Shown: piece after piece, positions 1 through 9,126 of the stretch
Numbering within the stretch: position 1 is the stretch's first letter
Layout of the letters: each line of letters begins with the position of its first letter
Source of the DNA: Sphingobacterium bovisgrunnientis
GTDB taxonomy: Bacteria; Bacteroidota; Bacteroidia; Sphingobacteriales; Sphingobacteriaceae
Direction of reading: 5' to 3'
Assembly (NCBI RefSeq): GCF_009829085.1
Contig: NZ_WUQY01000010.1
Span: forward strand, 36,699 to 100,698
DNA: 64,000 nt
The notes under the pieces: generated by a model
Told to the model about the DNA's origin: nothing
Databases searched by the model: none
The model's input: only the letters and a program-made list of their open reading frames with translations
Program-made: the position numbers and the translations under genes

Positions 1-1
1 T

Positions 2-1186
2 GTCAGTTTAGAAGCTTTAGAAGGCTGCCATTTCCAAGGTGGAAAAGACATGCTAACAATTTATTGCCATAATAAACCTAATAACAATCTTTTCACCGGA
101 AAATCAGTTGTTATTGGTGGATCTTCGCAGATTAACAATTTTAGTCCCGATTCATATTATGGTGATTTATCATCAATTCTGTTGCGAAATCTTCCTTCTT
201 GGGCAGAATTCATGCGTACGCCAAATTTAGAAGTCACGCTAAATCCCAATTTTGAAGAAAAAATTGAACAAATCGCTCAACTCACGATAAAAGAAAATGT
301 GACAAGCCTTGCAGGTGTGCCGACGTGGAATATCGTGATGGCTAAACGTATTTTAGAGATAACAGGAAAAGAAAACTTATTGGAAGTATGGCCAAATCTT
401 GAGTTTTATGGTCATGGTGGTGTAAGCTTTAAACCTTATAGGGAACAATTTAAGCAGTTGATTCCATCTGATAATATGTATTATCTGGAGAATTACAATG
501 CTTCAGAAGGTTATTTTGGTATCCAAGATGAATCGGACTCCGAAGATTTATTGTTGATGTTGGACTATGGAGTTTATTACGAATTCCTTCCAATGGAAAA
601 TTTAGACGATGAGCATCCGAAAACTTTAGGATTGCACGAGGTGGAATTAGGTAAAAATTATGCGCTCATCATTTCTACCAATGCAGGTTTGTGGCGCTAT
701 AAAATCGGAGACACCATCAAATTCACGTCTCTATCTCCTTATCGTTTCCAAATTTCTGGACGTACCAAACAATATATTAATACTTTCGGAGAAGAAGTCA
801 TAGTAGATAATGCAGATCAAGCATTACATATAGCTTGCAATGCTACCGATGCGATTATCAAAGATTACACTGCTGGACCAGTATATTTCAGTAACAAAGA
901 TGCTGGAGCACACGAATGGATTATTGAGTTTGAAAAACAGCCTTCAGATTTCAATAAATTCTGTGAAACCCTAGACACGACATTGCGCGAAATCAACTCG
1001 GATTATGACGCCAAACGTTTTAAAAATTTAGCATTAGGTCAGCCCTTAATCCATAACGCTCCAAAGAATACTTTTTACACTTGGATGAAATCAAGAGGTA
1101 AATTGGGTGGACAAAACAAAGTGCCTAGACTAGCAAATAATAGAGATTATTTAGAGCCATTGCTGAAGCTTATTCATCAAATTTAA
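2..1186 (+). CDS. GH3 auxin-responsive promoter family protein, 5'-truncated by window edge
   Basis: This is an acyl-adenylate-forming enzyme of the GH3 family, which in plants conjugates amino acids to small carboxylic acids; the bacterial substrate is unknown. The reading frame is open from base 2 without a start, and the residues before the first ATG (position 50) continue the family match (LEGCHFQGGKD), so the gene begins left of the window. About 394 residues are present against roughly 500 for the family. GH3-like signatures include VVIGGSS, the YNASEGYFGIQ stretch where the adenylate-binding motif lies, LWRYKIGDTIKF and ISGRTKQYINTFGEEV. Its stop overlaps the convergent anti-sigma-like gene by 4 bases. 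The family call is firm; the substrate cannot be read from sequence. Confidence 0.88.
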   Translation, partial: VSLEALEGCHFQGGKDMLTIYCHNKPNNNLFTGKSVVIGGSSQINNFSPDSYYGDLSSILLRNLPSWAEFMRTPNLEVTLNPNFEEKIEQIAQLTIKENVTSLAGVPTWNIVMAKRILEITGKENLLEVWPNLEFYGHGGVSFKPYREQFKQLIPSDNMYYLENYNASEGYFGIQDESDSEDLLLMLDYGVYYEFLPMENLDDEHPKTLGLHEVELGKNYALIISTNAGLWRYKIGDTIKFTSLSPYRFQISGRTKQYINTFGEEVIVDNADQALHIACNATDAIIKDYTAGPVYFSNKDAGAHEWIIEFEKQPSDFNKFCETLDTTLREINSDYDAKRFKNLALGQPLIHNAPKNTFYTWMKSRGKLGGQNKVPRLANNRDYLEPLLKLIHQI

Positions 1187-1899
1187 TCTAATTTTTTTAA
1201 CAATTGTTGAGCTTTTTCTCCCAGTTGTCCTTGTGCTGGAATAGTTTTTAATAGTGCAATTGCTTCCTGTTTATTGCCCAATTTTTCCAAACTTACGGCT
1301 AAATAATATTTCGCCTCATCTTTAAAAATGGAATTTCCTTCAACAATAGGTGTTAATTTTTCTTTAGATTCAGCCCAATTCTCCTCACCCAAATATGTCA
1401 AAGCTGCATAATACTGATATTGTACAACTTCGGGTTCTGCAGCAATCAGAGAATTTAATATAGCTCTAGCTTGAGAATATGATTTTTCATTATATAATTT
1501 TACAGCTTCTTCATATTGATTATTTGATTCTTGACCACGAACAATTTCAGATTGCATAACAGGCAATTCGTAAAGGGCATTGTTGGTATTGATTAAAAAT
1601 AGATACCCAAATAAAAGGACACACGCAACACTTGCTACAGCTAAAAATGGTTTTATTTCTATAAAAAAACTTCTCTTCTTTTTGAAACGTACTTCTGTTT
1701 CCGCATGAAACAAAGTCTCTCTTAGATCAGTTTCATTGGATGAAAGACGTCGATTGATGATTTCATGCACTTCACTTTGCAAATGAACAAGATTTCTAAA
1801 ATCAGTGTCTTTATCCATCAGCTGTTCAAATTCCAGCAACTCCTCTCCTTGCAATTGCCCTTCTATATAATCTTGTATTTTGTCTGCTAAATGTTCCAT
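1183..1899 (-). CDS. Putative anti-sigma factor with one TM helix and periplasmic TPR domain
   Basis: A 238-residue protein encoded 12 bases downstream of an ECF sigma factor gene on the same strand. Residues 1-75 are acidic and helical, as in the sigma-binding part of Bacteroidota anti-sigma factors (EHLADKIQDYIEGQLQGEEL), followed by a basic KKKR patch, one TM segment (about 87-105, FLAVASVACVLLFGYLFLI), and a C-terminal half with tetratricopeptide-like helices (EEAVKLYNEKSYSQARAIL, YYLAVSLEKLGNKQEAI). No zinc-finger (HxxxCxxC) anti-sigma motif is present. The start was placed at ATG 1899 rather than the GTG one codon earlier. The arrangement suggests a cytoplasmic sigma-holding end and a periplasmic TPR sensor or scaffold. 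The anti-sigma role is inferred from position and topology. Confidence 0.68.
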   Translation of the reverse strand: MEHLADKIQDYIEGQLQGEELLEFEQLMDKDTDFRNLVHLQSEVHEIINRRLSSNETDLRETLFHAETEVRFKKKRSFFIEIKPFLAVASVACVLLFGYLFLINTNNALYELPVMQSEIVRGQESNNQYEEAVKLYNEKSYSQARAILNSLIAAEPEVVQYQYYAALTYLGEENWAESKEKLTPIVEGNSIFKDEAKYYLAVSLEKLGNKQEAIALLKTIPAQGQLGEKAQQLLKKLD

Positions 1900-1911
1900 C
1901 ACAATTAATTT

Positions 1912-2466
1912 TTAAAATAATCCGCTTTCTTTAATCTTCTTAACCAGTGATGCCATGCATTCACTTTTCTTTTTCCGAAGATAGGCATAGGATATTCCCA
2001 TGGATTCAGCTATTTTCTCTTGATGTTTTTCGACCATACATCTTTTGATGATTTGCTGACAGCTTTCTCCCAAAGTGTTAAGTAAAGACATCACAGCATT
2101 CTCGCGATTTACTGTTTCCAACATCTCCTCCCAATCTCGAGTTGATTCATCTTCAACATATAATACAGTTTGTTCTAGATTTGTTACCGGCATACGTTGA
2201 TTTTTCTTCAACACATTCAGCCATTTGCGTTTACATACCAAACTTAAGAAAGACCCAAAATTTGTAGTAAGCACAAAATCTTTCTTATTTACCATATGGT
2301 AAATGTCCACTAAAGATTCTTGAAAAATATCGTAACCATCATCTTCTGACCCACTATTTTGCTGAATGAGGGTAACAATTTGTTTTGAATATTTATTATA
2401 TATTAATTGAATACCACTACTATTATTTTCTTTTAGGTATTGAATATATATTTGATCAATATGCAT
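1912..2466 (-). CDS. ECF-type RNA polymerase sigma-70 factor
   Basis: A 184-residue sigma factor. Region 2 is visible near residues 15-60 (IYNKYSKQIVTLI, DGYDIFQESLVDIYHMV) and region 4 near 125-175, with a helix-turn-helix in HQEKIAESMGISYAYLRKKK. There is no region 1 or 3, as in ECF sigmas. It starts 69 bases from the divergent PKD-protein gene (ATG 2536), so both could share a control region, and it is probably co-transcribed with the TPR anti-sigma-like gene below it. I infer that it controls the neighbouring PKD/CHAT genes and itself; no matching duplicated promoter motif was convincingly seen in the short gap. Confidence 0.85.
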   Translation of the reverse strand: MHIDQIYIQYLKENNSSGIQLIYNKYSKQIVTLIQQNSGSEDDGYDIFQESLVDIYHMVNKKDFVLTTNFGSFLSLVCKRKWLNVLKKNQRMPVTNLEQTVLYVEDESTRDWEEMLETVNRENAVMSLLNTLGESCQQIIKRCMVEKHQEKIAESMGISYAYLRKKKSECMASLVKKIKESGLF

Positions 2467-2535
2467 TTAATTGGCTATTACTTAGTAAATTTAATAATAT
2501 TTCTAAAACTTCAATATCTTAATGAACCTAAAAAT

Positions 2536-4548
2536 ATGATGACCAAAATACTATCTATATTACTCATTTTTATTTCTAACATGTGCTATGCGCAAAATGA
2601 TACTTCAACGACCCCTATCGACACATTTCAGAATAATATAGATATATACGAACAAGATGGAGTTTTTCATTTTAAGCCGATATTGAGGCCATTGGTACAA
2701 ATACCTGGAGGAAGGACACCATACTACAAATATTTGTGGGATTTTGGAGACGGACATTTTAGTACGCAACCCGAACCTACGCATCAATACGCTAAACCTG
2801 GAGATTATGAAGTCTCAGTATATGCCGTCAATAATTATGATTATGGTCCAAAACCAAAAAGAACTAAGAAACCTGTTAATAATAAAAAGACAAATACAGC
2901 TATAGCTAGTGTGCAGACTAATAATTTTGAACAAAGTTTCTTTGCTTCTAATGGAATTTTTCAAATCTTCAAACTTTCGGATGCTAAACCTGGAGAAGAC
3001 ATTCAATTGGTTGTCGGTGTGAATACAAATGGAGAAAAAGGGAAAGTATATATTCTCTCGAATGAAAAAATAGCTGGTCTGGATGGCTTCAAACTTGTAC
3101 ATCAAAGCCAATATTATGCAGAAAAGATTGACACCCTATTACAGAAAGATAACCTTCACAGCATGTGGGCGTCTGTAAAGCAGTCGACTTTTACCAAAAC
3201 AGGAAGTCCAGATTATGGGATTAATGAAGTTTCGAATTTCATTTCTAGCCAGCAAGCTGTTAGTTATTTTAAAGAATTGTATGGTGCATATAATTCACTT
3301 TCAGCATATGACGTGGAGCCTGCTAATGCTGAACAACAATTCTCGCTCATCAATTTGGATGTGACCGAAGATATGTTGGTCGACACGAATGCCATTGTGA
3401 CTATTACAGGAGTCTTTATTCCAGAAAATGGAATAGCTAATGTACATCAAGTGGATATCCCTGTTGTAAAATCACACGATCCGAATAAAATGTCGGTAAG
3501 ACCTGCGCGTATGAGCTATCGCCTACAATCGAAAAATAAGACGCTGACTTACAAAGTACAGTTTCAAAATGATGGTGAAGGTGATGCACGTCAGGTACGT
3601 TTAGAAATGTTCTTGCCACCAGAAATACGCAAAGAAACGTTCCGACTGAAATCCCTTTATCCACAATGCGATACCTGCGCGACCCCAACTGCAATGGGCT
3701 GTTACCAATATTATATCAAAGAGAATGGGGCATTAGTCTTTCATTTCAAAGACATCGCCTTACCGGGAACCGCATCTAAAACGTTAACAGATCCCGATAG
3801 CTCCAAAGGTTTTATACTTTTTGAAGTTGATATGGAAAAGAAAAAGTTCAGAAACAAATCTTTTAATTCGTACACGGATATTTATTTCGATAAGAATCCA
3901 GCTATTACGACCAATATTTCCTCTTCAAGATTTAGACAAATATGGTCACCAATTATAACCATAGGTACAGTTGCTACATTTGGTACACCAAAAGAAAACA
4001 TAATGAAACAACAATTCAAACCGGGTATTCAGTTGGGGTTTGGATTAGCCCCAATGGCACCTTATAAAAAACCATTCTGGCAAGCGGAAATATACACGTC
4101 CTATTACAGTCGTAACAGTACAACAGGACGAATGGACGAAAAAGGTGTTATCTCCTTCCAAGAAAATGGACGTGATGTAAAATATGAATATCAAGCTGCT
4201 GACAGTACGGTAAATAGAGATTTTTTATCTGTACAATTACCTGTACAAATACGGTATAATATCAATTCTTGGTTTTCAATCGGCACCGGAATTGCTTTAC
4301 GCAAAGATTTTAACACTAAATTCAGCAATTCAAAAAACTATTATTACGCAACCGCACAAGGAACAATTGACAATGTGTATACTGAAAATAATATCAATGT
4401 AGAAAAAGAGAATAGTGTATTAAAATATAATCCATTTTTAGATATTAATGTCGGAAGAGTTTACATGGGACCGGCGGTAGGTTTTAGACTTTCTTACGAT
4501 AAGAATCAAAAAACTTATAGCGGAATTTATGGAATTTGGCGCTTTTAA
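2536..4548 (+). CDS. Secreted PKD-domain protein with C-terminal outer-membrane barrel-like domain
   Basis: A 670-residue exported protein. The start chosen is ATG 2536 (2539 also possible), because it gives a clean signal peptide (TKILSILLIFISNMCYAQ); an in-frame TTG at 2440 would extend into the sigma gene and spoil it. A PKD domain follows (YLWDFGDGHFSTQPEPTHQY, then GDYEVSVYAVNN), then an uncharacterised region, then a DUF11-like repeat-type segment starting at SHDPNKMSV (NKTLTYKVQFQNDGEGDA). The last 170 residues alternate polar and aromatic residues and end in WRF, like an outer-membrane beta-barrel. The stop is 5 bases before the CHAT gene, so the two are an operon. Function is unknown; surface location with ligand or glycan contact through the PKD domain is inferred. 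Confidence 0.75.
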   Translation: MMTKILSILLIFISNMCYAQNDTSTTPIDTFQNNIDIYEQDGVFHFKPILRPLVQIPGGRTPYYKYLWDFGDGHFSTQPEPTHQYAKPGDYEVSVYAVNNYDYGPKPKRTKKPVNNKKTNTAIASVQTNNFEQSFFASNGIFQIFKLSDAKPGEDIQLVVGVNTNGEKGKVYILSNEKIAGLDGFKLVHQSQYYAEKIDTLLQKDNLHSMWASVKQSTFTKTGSPDYGINEVSNFISSQQAVSYFKELYGAYNSLSAYDVEPANAEQQFSLINLDVTEDMLVDTNAIVTITGVFIPENGIANVHQVDIPVVKSHDPNKMSVRPARMSYRLQSKNKTLTYKVQFQNDGEGDARQVRLEMFLPPEIRKETFRLKSLYPQCDTCATPTAMGCYQYYIKENGALVFHFKDIALPGTASKTLTDPDSSKGFILFEVDMEKKKFRNKSFNSYTDIYFDKNPAITTNISSSRFRQIWSPIITIGTVATFGTPKENIMKQQFKPGIQLGFGLAPMAPYKKPFWQAEIYTSYYSRNSTTGRMDEKGVISFQENGRDVKYEYQAADSTVNRDFLSVQLPVQIRYNINSWFSIGTGIALRKDFNTKFSNSKNYYYATAQGTIDNVYTENNINVEKENSVLKYNPFLDINVGRVYMGPAVGFRLSYDKNQKTYSGIYGIWRF

Positions 4549-4553
4549 TCAGA

Positions 4554-7094
4554 ATGAAGGTTAGTGTTCAAGTAAGTTTTATATTTTTTTCTTTTATTCT
4601 TTTTTGCAGGAGTTGTAAAGATGTCAACACTTCTAATAACTCATTAACCACAGCAAAGACACATATTTCTGTTGATGACTTCGAAGAAATAGCGGCGAAT
4701 GAACCCTTGAAATATCTGAACAACCCCGATTCATTTTTAAATAGCCTATTTATCGATCCACAAGATGCATATGAACATGAAGCCTATTCAAATAGTTTAA
4801 TTTTCATTGCTTACAACCTACGAGAGCATGGCAATATTTTTAAGAGTATTCAATATTATGAGAAAGCCTTAAATTATATAAAAAACAAGAACATACCAGA
4901 CATTGATATTTCATTATACATTCTCAAGCCTCTAGCCGCACTCTATATACATGTAGATGATAATCAGAAAGCGATTACCCTCCTCGAAAATTTGTTAGAT
5001 TCTTTAAAACCATCAGAGTACACTCAACATCTAGGTTTGGTCAACAATCTTGCAAACGCTTATATCTATAATGGAGAACCGCAAAAAGCAATTGATTTAA
5101 TTTCCGAACAAATTAATACGATAGATTCCTCTATTACTAAGGCTTTGCTTTTTAATACACTTTCGACAGCTTATGCATTACAAGAAAAAACTCCTGAAAG
5201 CAGGACATATAATAAACATGCTCTTGCTGAATTTGATAAATATGAACTACAGGCTGACACGTTGATATGGTATTGCTCGGCGTTGAAACAGTATGCGGAA
5301 CTGCATAAATCGAGTTCTGAGATTACAAAGGCTATACAAATTCTAACTCATGAATTTCCAAACACGCAATACCGTAATAAAGCAAACGCCTATTTGAGCC
5401 TTGCCGATATTTATTTTGAAAAAAATGACTTTAAAACTGCCGCCGAAACTTATAAAATCGCTTTTCAGAATTTCCAGCAGGAAAGCAAGAAATACATTTT
5501 AGATTATAAATACACCTATACATTGTTGGGACTTGCACGAAGTTTTAAAGCTGAGAATAAAGTAGATTCAGCCTTTGCGTATTACGAATGGGCGATAGAA
5601 AACGATTTCCGAACACAACAACTGATAACCAGCGATAACGATCAATTACGAAATAACATCTGGAATAAAAATATTTTGGAAGAATTGATTTCATTGTACA
5701 ATAGTTCTCTAGAAATCCAAACCGAAGAAAACCGTGAAACTTTGCTGTGGTGTATTGAATTGAGTAAAGCGCGTTTGCTGATCAACGAAATCAATCGTTC
5801 TGAAAATTGGTCATTGGGGTCAGATCAAGTTAAATCCGCTATTCATCAGATTAGGCAATTGTATCAGAAGCGGGATGCAACAGATTCAGAGCAAGAGAAA
5901 AAATATATTTCAGATCAAATAACGAATTTGAAAAATGATTTTCAAATAGCCGAAAGCTATTTTGAAACAATAAATTTCAATCCTTCAAAATCTGACTTTC
6001 TCCAAAAGATAAAAGACAAAAAAAACACGTATTACAGCTTTTATATCCATCAAGATAAATCTTTAAGTATCGTCTTTACCGATCAAGGGAAATTAGCTTA
6101 CAAAAGAGTAGATACTAGCATTATAGATAACTTGCTAAGCTTTAAATCCACTTATTTCGCAGATTCACCAAATGCATTCAATAACAATCCGCAAAGGTAT
6201 TTGGAGAATGCTAAATACCTTAGTTTAATTTTACTCCCAAATCTTAAAAATTCAAAACAAAATATATTTCTGTCTTTGGATGGCGATTTGTACGGATTAC
6301 CTTTTGATGCGTTGTACGATCAAAATTACTTAGTCCAGTCCTACAATTTTGCGTATTTGAATTCCTTTCTGTTGTTTGATTTTATCACCAATAATGCACC
6401 AACAAATGTAGAAGAGATTTCATTGCTTTATCGCACTGAGTTTCCGAATCCACTTCCATCTCTGAAGTTTGTAAATCAAGAAGTAGAGAATCTAACCACA
6501 AAATTTAAAACTTTGGCGATTTCACCTGTTAATCAAAGTGATTCAACAATTCGCAATGCCTTTGCTCGAACAAATATCATTCACATTGCCGCGCATACCA
6601 TATTGGACACCGTTGAATCGCCTTATTTGTATTTGCATCAAGCCATTTCAACCGATCAATTGCGATTTTTTGAAATCAAAACACCTCTAGTATTTCTTTC
6701 TGCCTGTAATACGGGCAGTGGTATTGCCTTGCCTTCGGAAGGAACAGAAAGTATACAACGCGTTTTTATGAGTAAAAATGTGCCTTCTGTAATTTCAACC
6801 TATTGGTTTGCCAATGATGAAGTCATGTTGGAATTGACATCCAAATTTTACGATGAGTTATACACTTCCCGAAAGCCTATGTTTGCATTAGCTGAAGCCA
6901 AAAGGAATTTTATAAATCAAGCATCTCCACAACAACAAAATCCATGGTATTGGGCGAATATTAATTACACAGGTATTGGAAATGAAGTAGGCTTGAAGAA
7001 ATCTTCAAACCTACTAATTGCAATTTTGGGATTTACAATTTTTACTTTTATGGGAATTATTTTATATAAAACTTATCGAGGACGAATAAAGTAA
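4554..7094 (+). CDS. TPR-CHAT (caspase-like) protein with signal sequence and C-terminal TM anchor
   Basis: 846 residues from ATG 4554, 5 bases after the PKD gene stop (the in-frame TTG 4536 lies inside that gene and is rejected). The N-terminus is a hydrophobic export signal (VSFIFFSFILFC) with cysteines at 18 and 21 that might be lipidated. Residues 60-400 are TPR-type repeats (SIQYYEKALNYIK, KAITLLENLLDSL, KAIDLISEQINTI). The C-terminal 350 residues are a CHAT domain: catalytic-type His681 in IIHIAAHT and Cys718 in LVFLSACNTGSG. A TM helix (LLIAILGFTIFTFMGIILY) and the basic tail KTYRGRIK end the protein. CHAT domains are peptidase clan CD relatives. Here the topology puts TPR and protease in the periplasm, which is unusual. 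The substrate is unknown. Confidence 0.85.
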   Translation: MKVSVQVSFIFFSFILFCRSCKDVNTSNNSLTTAKTHISVDDFEEIAANEPLKYLNNPDSFLNSLFIDPQDAYEHEAYSNSLIFIAYNLREHGNIFKSIQYYEKALNYIKNKNIPDIDISLYILKPLAALYIHVDDNQKAITLLENLLDSLKPSEYTQHLGLVNNLANAYIYNGEPQKAIDLISEQINTIDSSITKALLFNTLSTAYALQEKTPESRTYNKHALAEFDKYELQADTLIWYCSALKQYAELHKSSSEITKAIQILTHEFPNTQYRNKANAYLSLADIYFEKNDFKTAAETYKIAFQNFQQESKKYILDYKYTYTLLGLARSFKAENKVDSAFAYYEWAIENDFRTQQLITSDNDQLRNNIWNKNILEELISLYNSSLEIQTEENRETLLWCIELSKARLLINEINRSENWSLGSDQVKSAIHQIRQLYQKRDATDSEQEKKYISDQITNLKNDFQIAESYFETINFNPSKSDFLQKIKDKKNTYYSFYIHQDKSLSIVFTDQGKLAYKRVDTSIIDNLLSFKSTYFADSPNAFNNNPQRYLENAKYLSLILLPNLKNSKQNIFLSLDGDLYGLPFDALYDQNYLVQSYNFAYLNSFLLFDFITNNAPTNVEEISLLYRTEFPNPLPSLKFVNQEVENLTTKFKTLAISPVNQSDSTIRNAFARTNIIHIAAHTILDTVESPYLYLHQAISTDQLRFFEIKTPLVFLSACNTGSGIALPSEGTESIQRVFMSKNVPSVISTYWFANDEVMLELTSKFYDELYTSRKPMFALAEAKRNFINQASPQQQNPWYWANINYTGIGNEVGLKKSSNLLIAILGFTIFTFMGIILYKTYRGRIK

Positions 7095-7195
7095 GTATAT
7101 AAATAGATAAAATACCCTTTTATAAATTCAATTAATGTTATTTCATTCAAGTCTTCATCTTCCATGTCGGAAGTTATTTTTGGTGATGCTTTCAT
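7073..7195 (-). CDS. Possible 40-residue ORF downstream of the OmpA gene
   Basis: A short frame on the minus strand begins 11 bases after the OmpA-family stop and overlaps the 3' end of the CHAT gene. It has an acidic N-terminal half (SDMEDEDLNEITLIEF) and a hydrophobic aromatic C-terminal half ending in FIRPR. It could be a small membrane peptide, a remnant of the 5' end of a larger gene, or chance. No clear ribosome-binding site is visible. I do not recognise a family. Confidence 0.2.
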   Translation of the reverse strand: MKASPKITSDMEDEDLNEITLIEFIKGYFIYLYTYFIRPR

Positions 7196-7206
7196 AATAG
7201 CTGGCT

Positions 7207-8970
7207 TTAATTATATGCTAATACTTTGATTTCCGTTCTACGATTTTCTTGATGTTGTTCTTCCGAACACTCCACACCATTTCCGCAATTGTTGACTAAT
7301 CTAGTTTCTCCATAGCCTTTTGCTTCGAGTCTATTACGATTAATACCTTTAGAAACAATGTAAGCTACAGCCGCATCTGCACGACGCTGTGATAATTTTA
7401 TATTATAATCGTCGTTACCTCTACTGTCAGTATGCGATGAAAGTTCAATTTTCAACGTTGGATTTTGTTGCATAATTGACACCACATTATCCAAAACAAC
7501 TGCCGCGTCTTGGCGTATCGTACTCTTATCAAAGTCATATAGAATATTCTTAAGAACGAATTCCGCGTTATTTTGCAAATCGCAAACACCTAACTTTAAC
7601 GTAACATAAAGCGTTTTGCTACGATCCAATCCTTTTGTTGTAACTATTTCGGTTTGCGAATAGCGCCCTTGTTGGTTTGCCACCACAGTGAAATCACTTT
7701 GTGCATTCAATTGATAAATGAATTTCCCTTCTGCATCCGATATTTGGCTCATATTTTCTTTCGACTTTGAATTTGTTAGAACAGTATTTATGTTAGAAAG
7801 GTTGCGCTCCACATTACAATCAAAAGTTTCACCTATCAATGTGAATCGTGGATCATCGTGGTATATTTCTTTGAAAATAACTTTCGAATTACCTTTAAAG
7901 TCTTCCTCACTCAAATGTAGAATAGCTGTTTTAATGCCGTTTTTCTCCCCTACTACTTCGTAATTTCCAGGTTGTACGTCTGTAATTTTTGAAGCTTGGC
8001 CATTCGCATCTGATATAGAAAGTTCGTCAAAATTTGTAGCAGTCACACGTACAGTCACACCACTCAACGCTATATTTGTCTGTTTATCTTTTACGACGAT
8101 TTGTAAATCTTTAGCTTGCTCAACTGGTTTTACAATATCATCATACTTTACATTTTCTACAGTTCTCTCCGGTTTTTGGGATTTTCCAAAAACATATTTT
8201 ATTCCTAAACCTGTATTGAGCGTTTGATGGACAGTATATTCCATTGTTTTAGCATCCACCATATAATGATCCACATAATCTTTTACAGCAGTTTTCGTTT
8301 CTATAGGATTAGAATCTACTGTCTCTAGCCGCTCTGAAATAAAACGACTTGGTTTGCTACCGAATTTTGTTCCGAGTGATTGAACGTAATCGATATGTGC
8401 AAATGCAGCAAAATTTGCACTAAACATATAATTAAAGCGCAGACCACCAAGACCTACCCAGGAATTTGCTTTATTGGAAGTATCATTAAGTGTTTTTTCT
8501 ATTTCATGAGTTATCACTGATCCTCTTGGATCAGTGTAAGTGATTGATGACACAAATGCTGGAAAAAATTGCAGCATGATACCACCGCGTAAGTAAGCTT
8601 CCAATTGAAACTTATTTTTACGGAATTTGTAAGAAGGACCAATCGTGAACATAAAGTCTTGGAATCTGGATTTGTTCAAATAATCTGTCGACAAATATCC
8701 ATTTTCAAAATGAAAAGAATCGGCCTGAGCTATCGCATTGAAAATATAACGTGCGTCCACTCCTATTCCCCAAGTGTTACCTGAGAAATATTTGTCCATA
8801 AAAAGTCCACCATGATAGCCAATTTTTGTGTTAGTATAACTTTTGTACTTGTTCAAAGGTGCGGTTGCTCCACCAAAGATTCCCATTTGAAAATCACCCT
8901 TTTCCTTTTGCTGTGCTTGTGCTAAAAATGCAAATCCAATTAACATTAATGCGAGTACAAGTTTTTTCAT
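7207..8970 (-). CDS. OmpA-family outer-membrane protein with barrel and CNA-like middle domain
   Basis: A 587-residue envelope protein with a clear signal peptide (KLVLALMLIGFAFLAQAQ). Residues 25-260 look like an outer-membrane beta-barrel (FQMGIFGGATAPLNKY, WGIGVDARYIF). A middle beta-sandwich resembling carboxypeptidase-regulatory/CNA-B modules follows (LSGVTVRVTATNFDELSIS, QPGNYEVVGEKNG). Residues 475-585 are an OmpA C-terminal peptidoglycan-binding domain (ILYDFDKSTIRQDAA, SSHTDSRGNDDYN, LSQRRADAAVAYI, RLEAKGYGE). It would link the outer membrane to peptidoglycan. It converges on the CHAT gene, 112 bases away, and may belong to the same surface module or simply be adjacent. Confidence 0.88.
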   Translation of the reverse strand: MKKLVLALMLIGFAFLAQAQQKEKGDFQMGIFGGATAPLNKYKSYTNTKIGYHGGLFMDKYFSGNTWGIGVDARYIFNAIAQADSFHFENGYLSTDYLNKSRFQDFMFTIGPSYKFRKNKFQLEAYLRGGIMLQFFPAFVSSITYTDPRGSVITHEIEKTLNDTSNKANSWVGLGGLRFNYMFSANFAAFAHIDYVQSLGTKFGSKPSRFISERLETVDSNPIETKTAVKDYVDHYMVDAKTMEYTVHQTLNTGLGIKYVFGKSQKPERTVENVKYDDIVKPVEQAKDLQIVVKDKQTNIALSGVTVRVTATNFDELSISDANGQASKITDVQPGNYEVVGEKNGIKTAILHLSEEDFKGNSKVIFKEIYHDDPRFTLIGETFDCNVERNLSNINTVLTNSKSKENMSQISDAEGKFIYQLNAQSDFTVVANQQGRYSQTEIVTTKGLDRSKTLYVTLKLGVCDLQNNAEFVLKNILYDFDKSTIRQDAAVVLDNVVSIMQQNPTLKIELSSHTDSRGNDDYNIKLSQRRADAAVAYIVSKGINRNRLEAKGYGETRLVNNCGNGVECSEEQHQENRRTEIKVLAYN

Positions 8971-9126
8971 AATCTGATTATTTTAGTTTTATATTGTTAT
9001 TGATTTCTAATGCCTTTCCTATATATCAGCAAAAAAATCACTTTGTTACCCGGCTATTTGAAATTTAAGTAAGTAGCTCTAGATTTTTTTTTTAACTTGC
9101 GTTCCAATTAAAATATATAAGAGAAA

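Noticed and set aside
2440..2535. TTG-started N-terminal extension of the PKD protein
   Set aside because: It runs into the divergent sigma gene and hides a clean signal peptide that begins at 2536.
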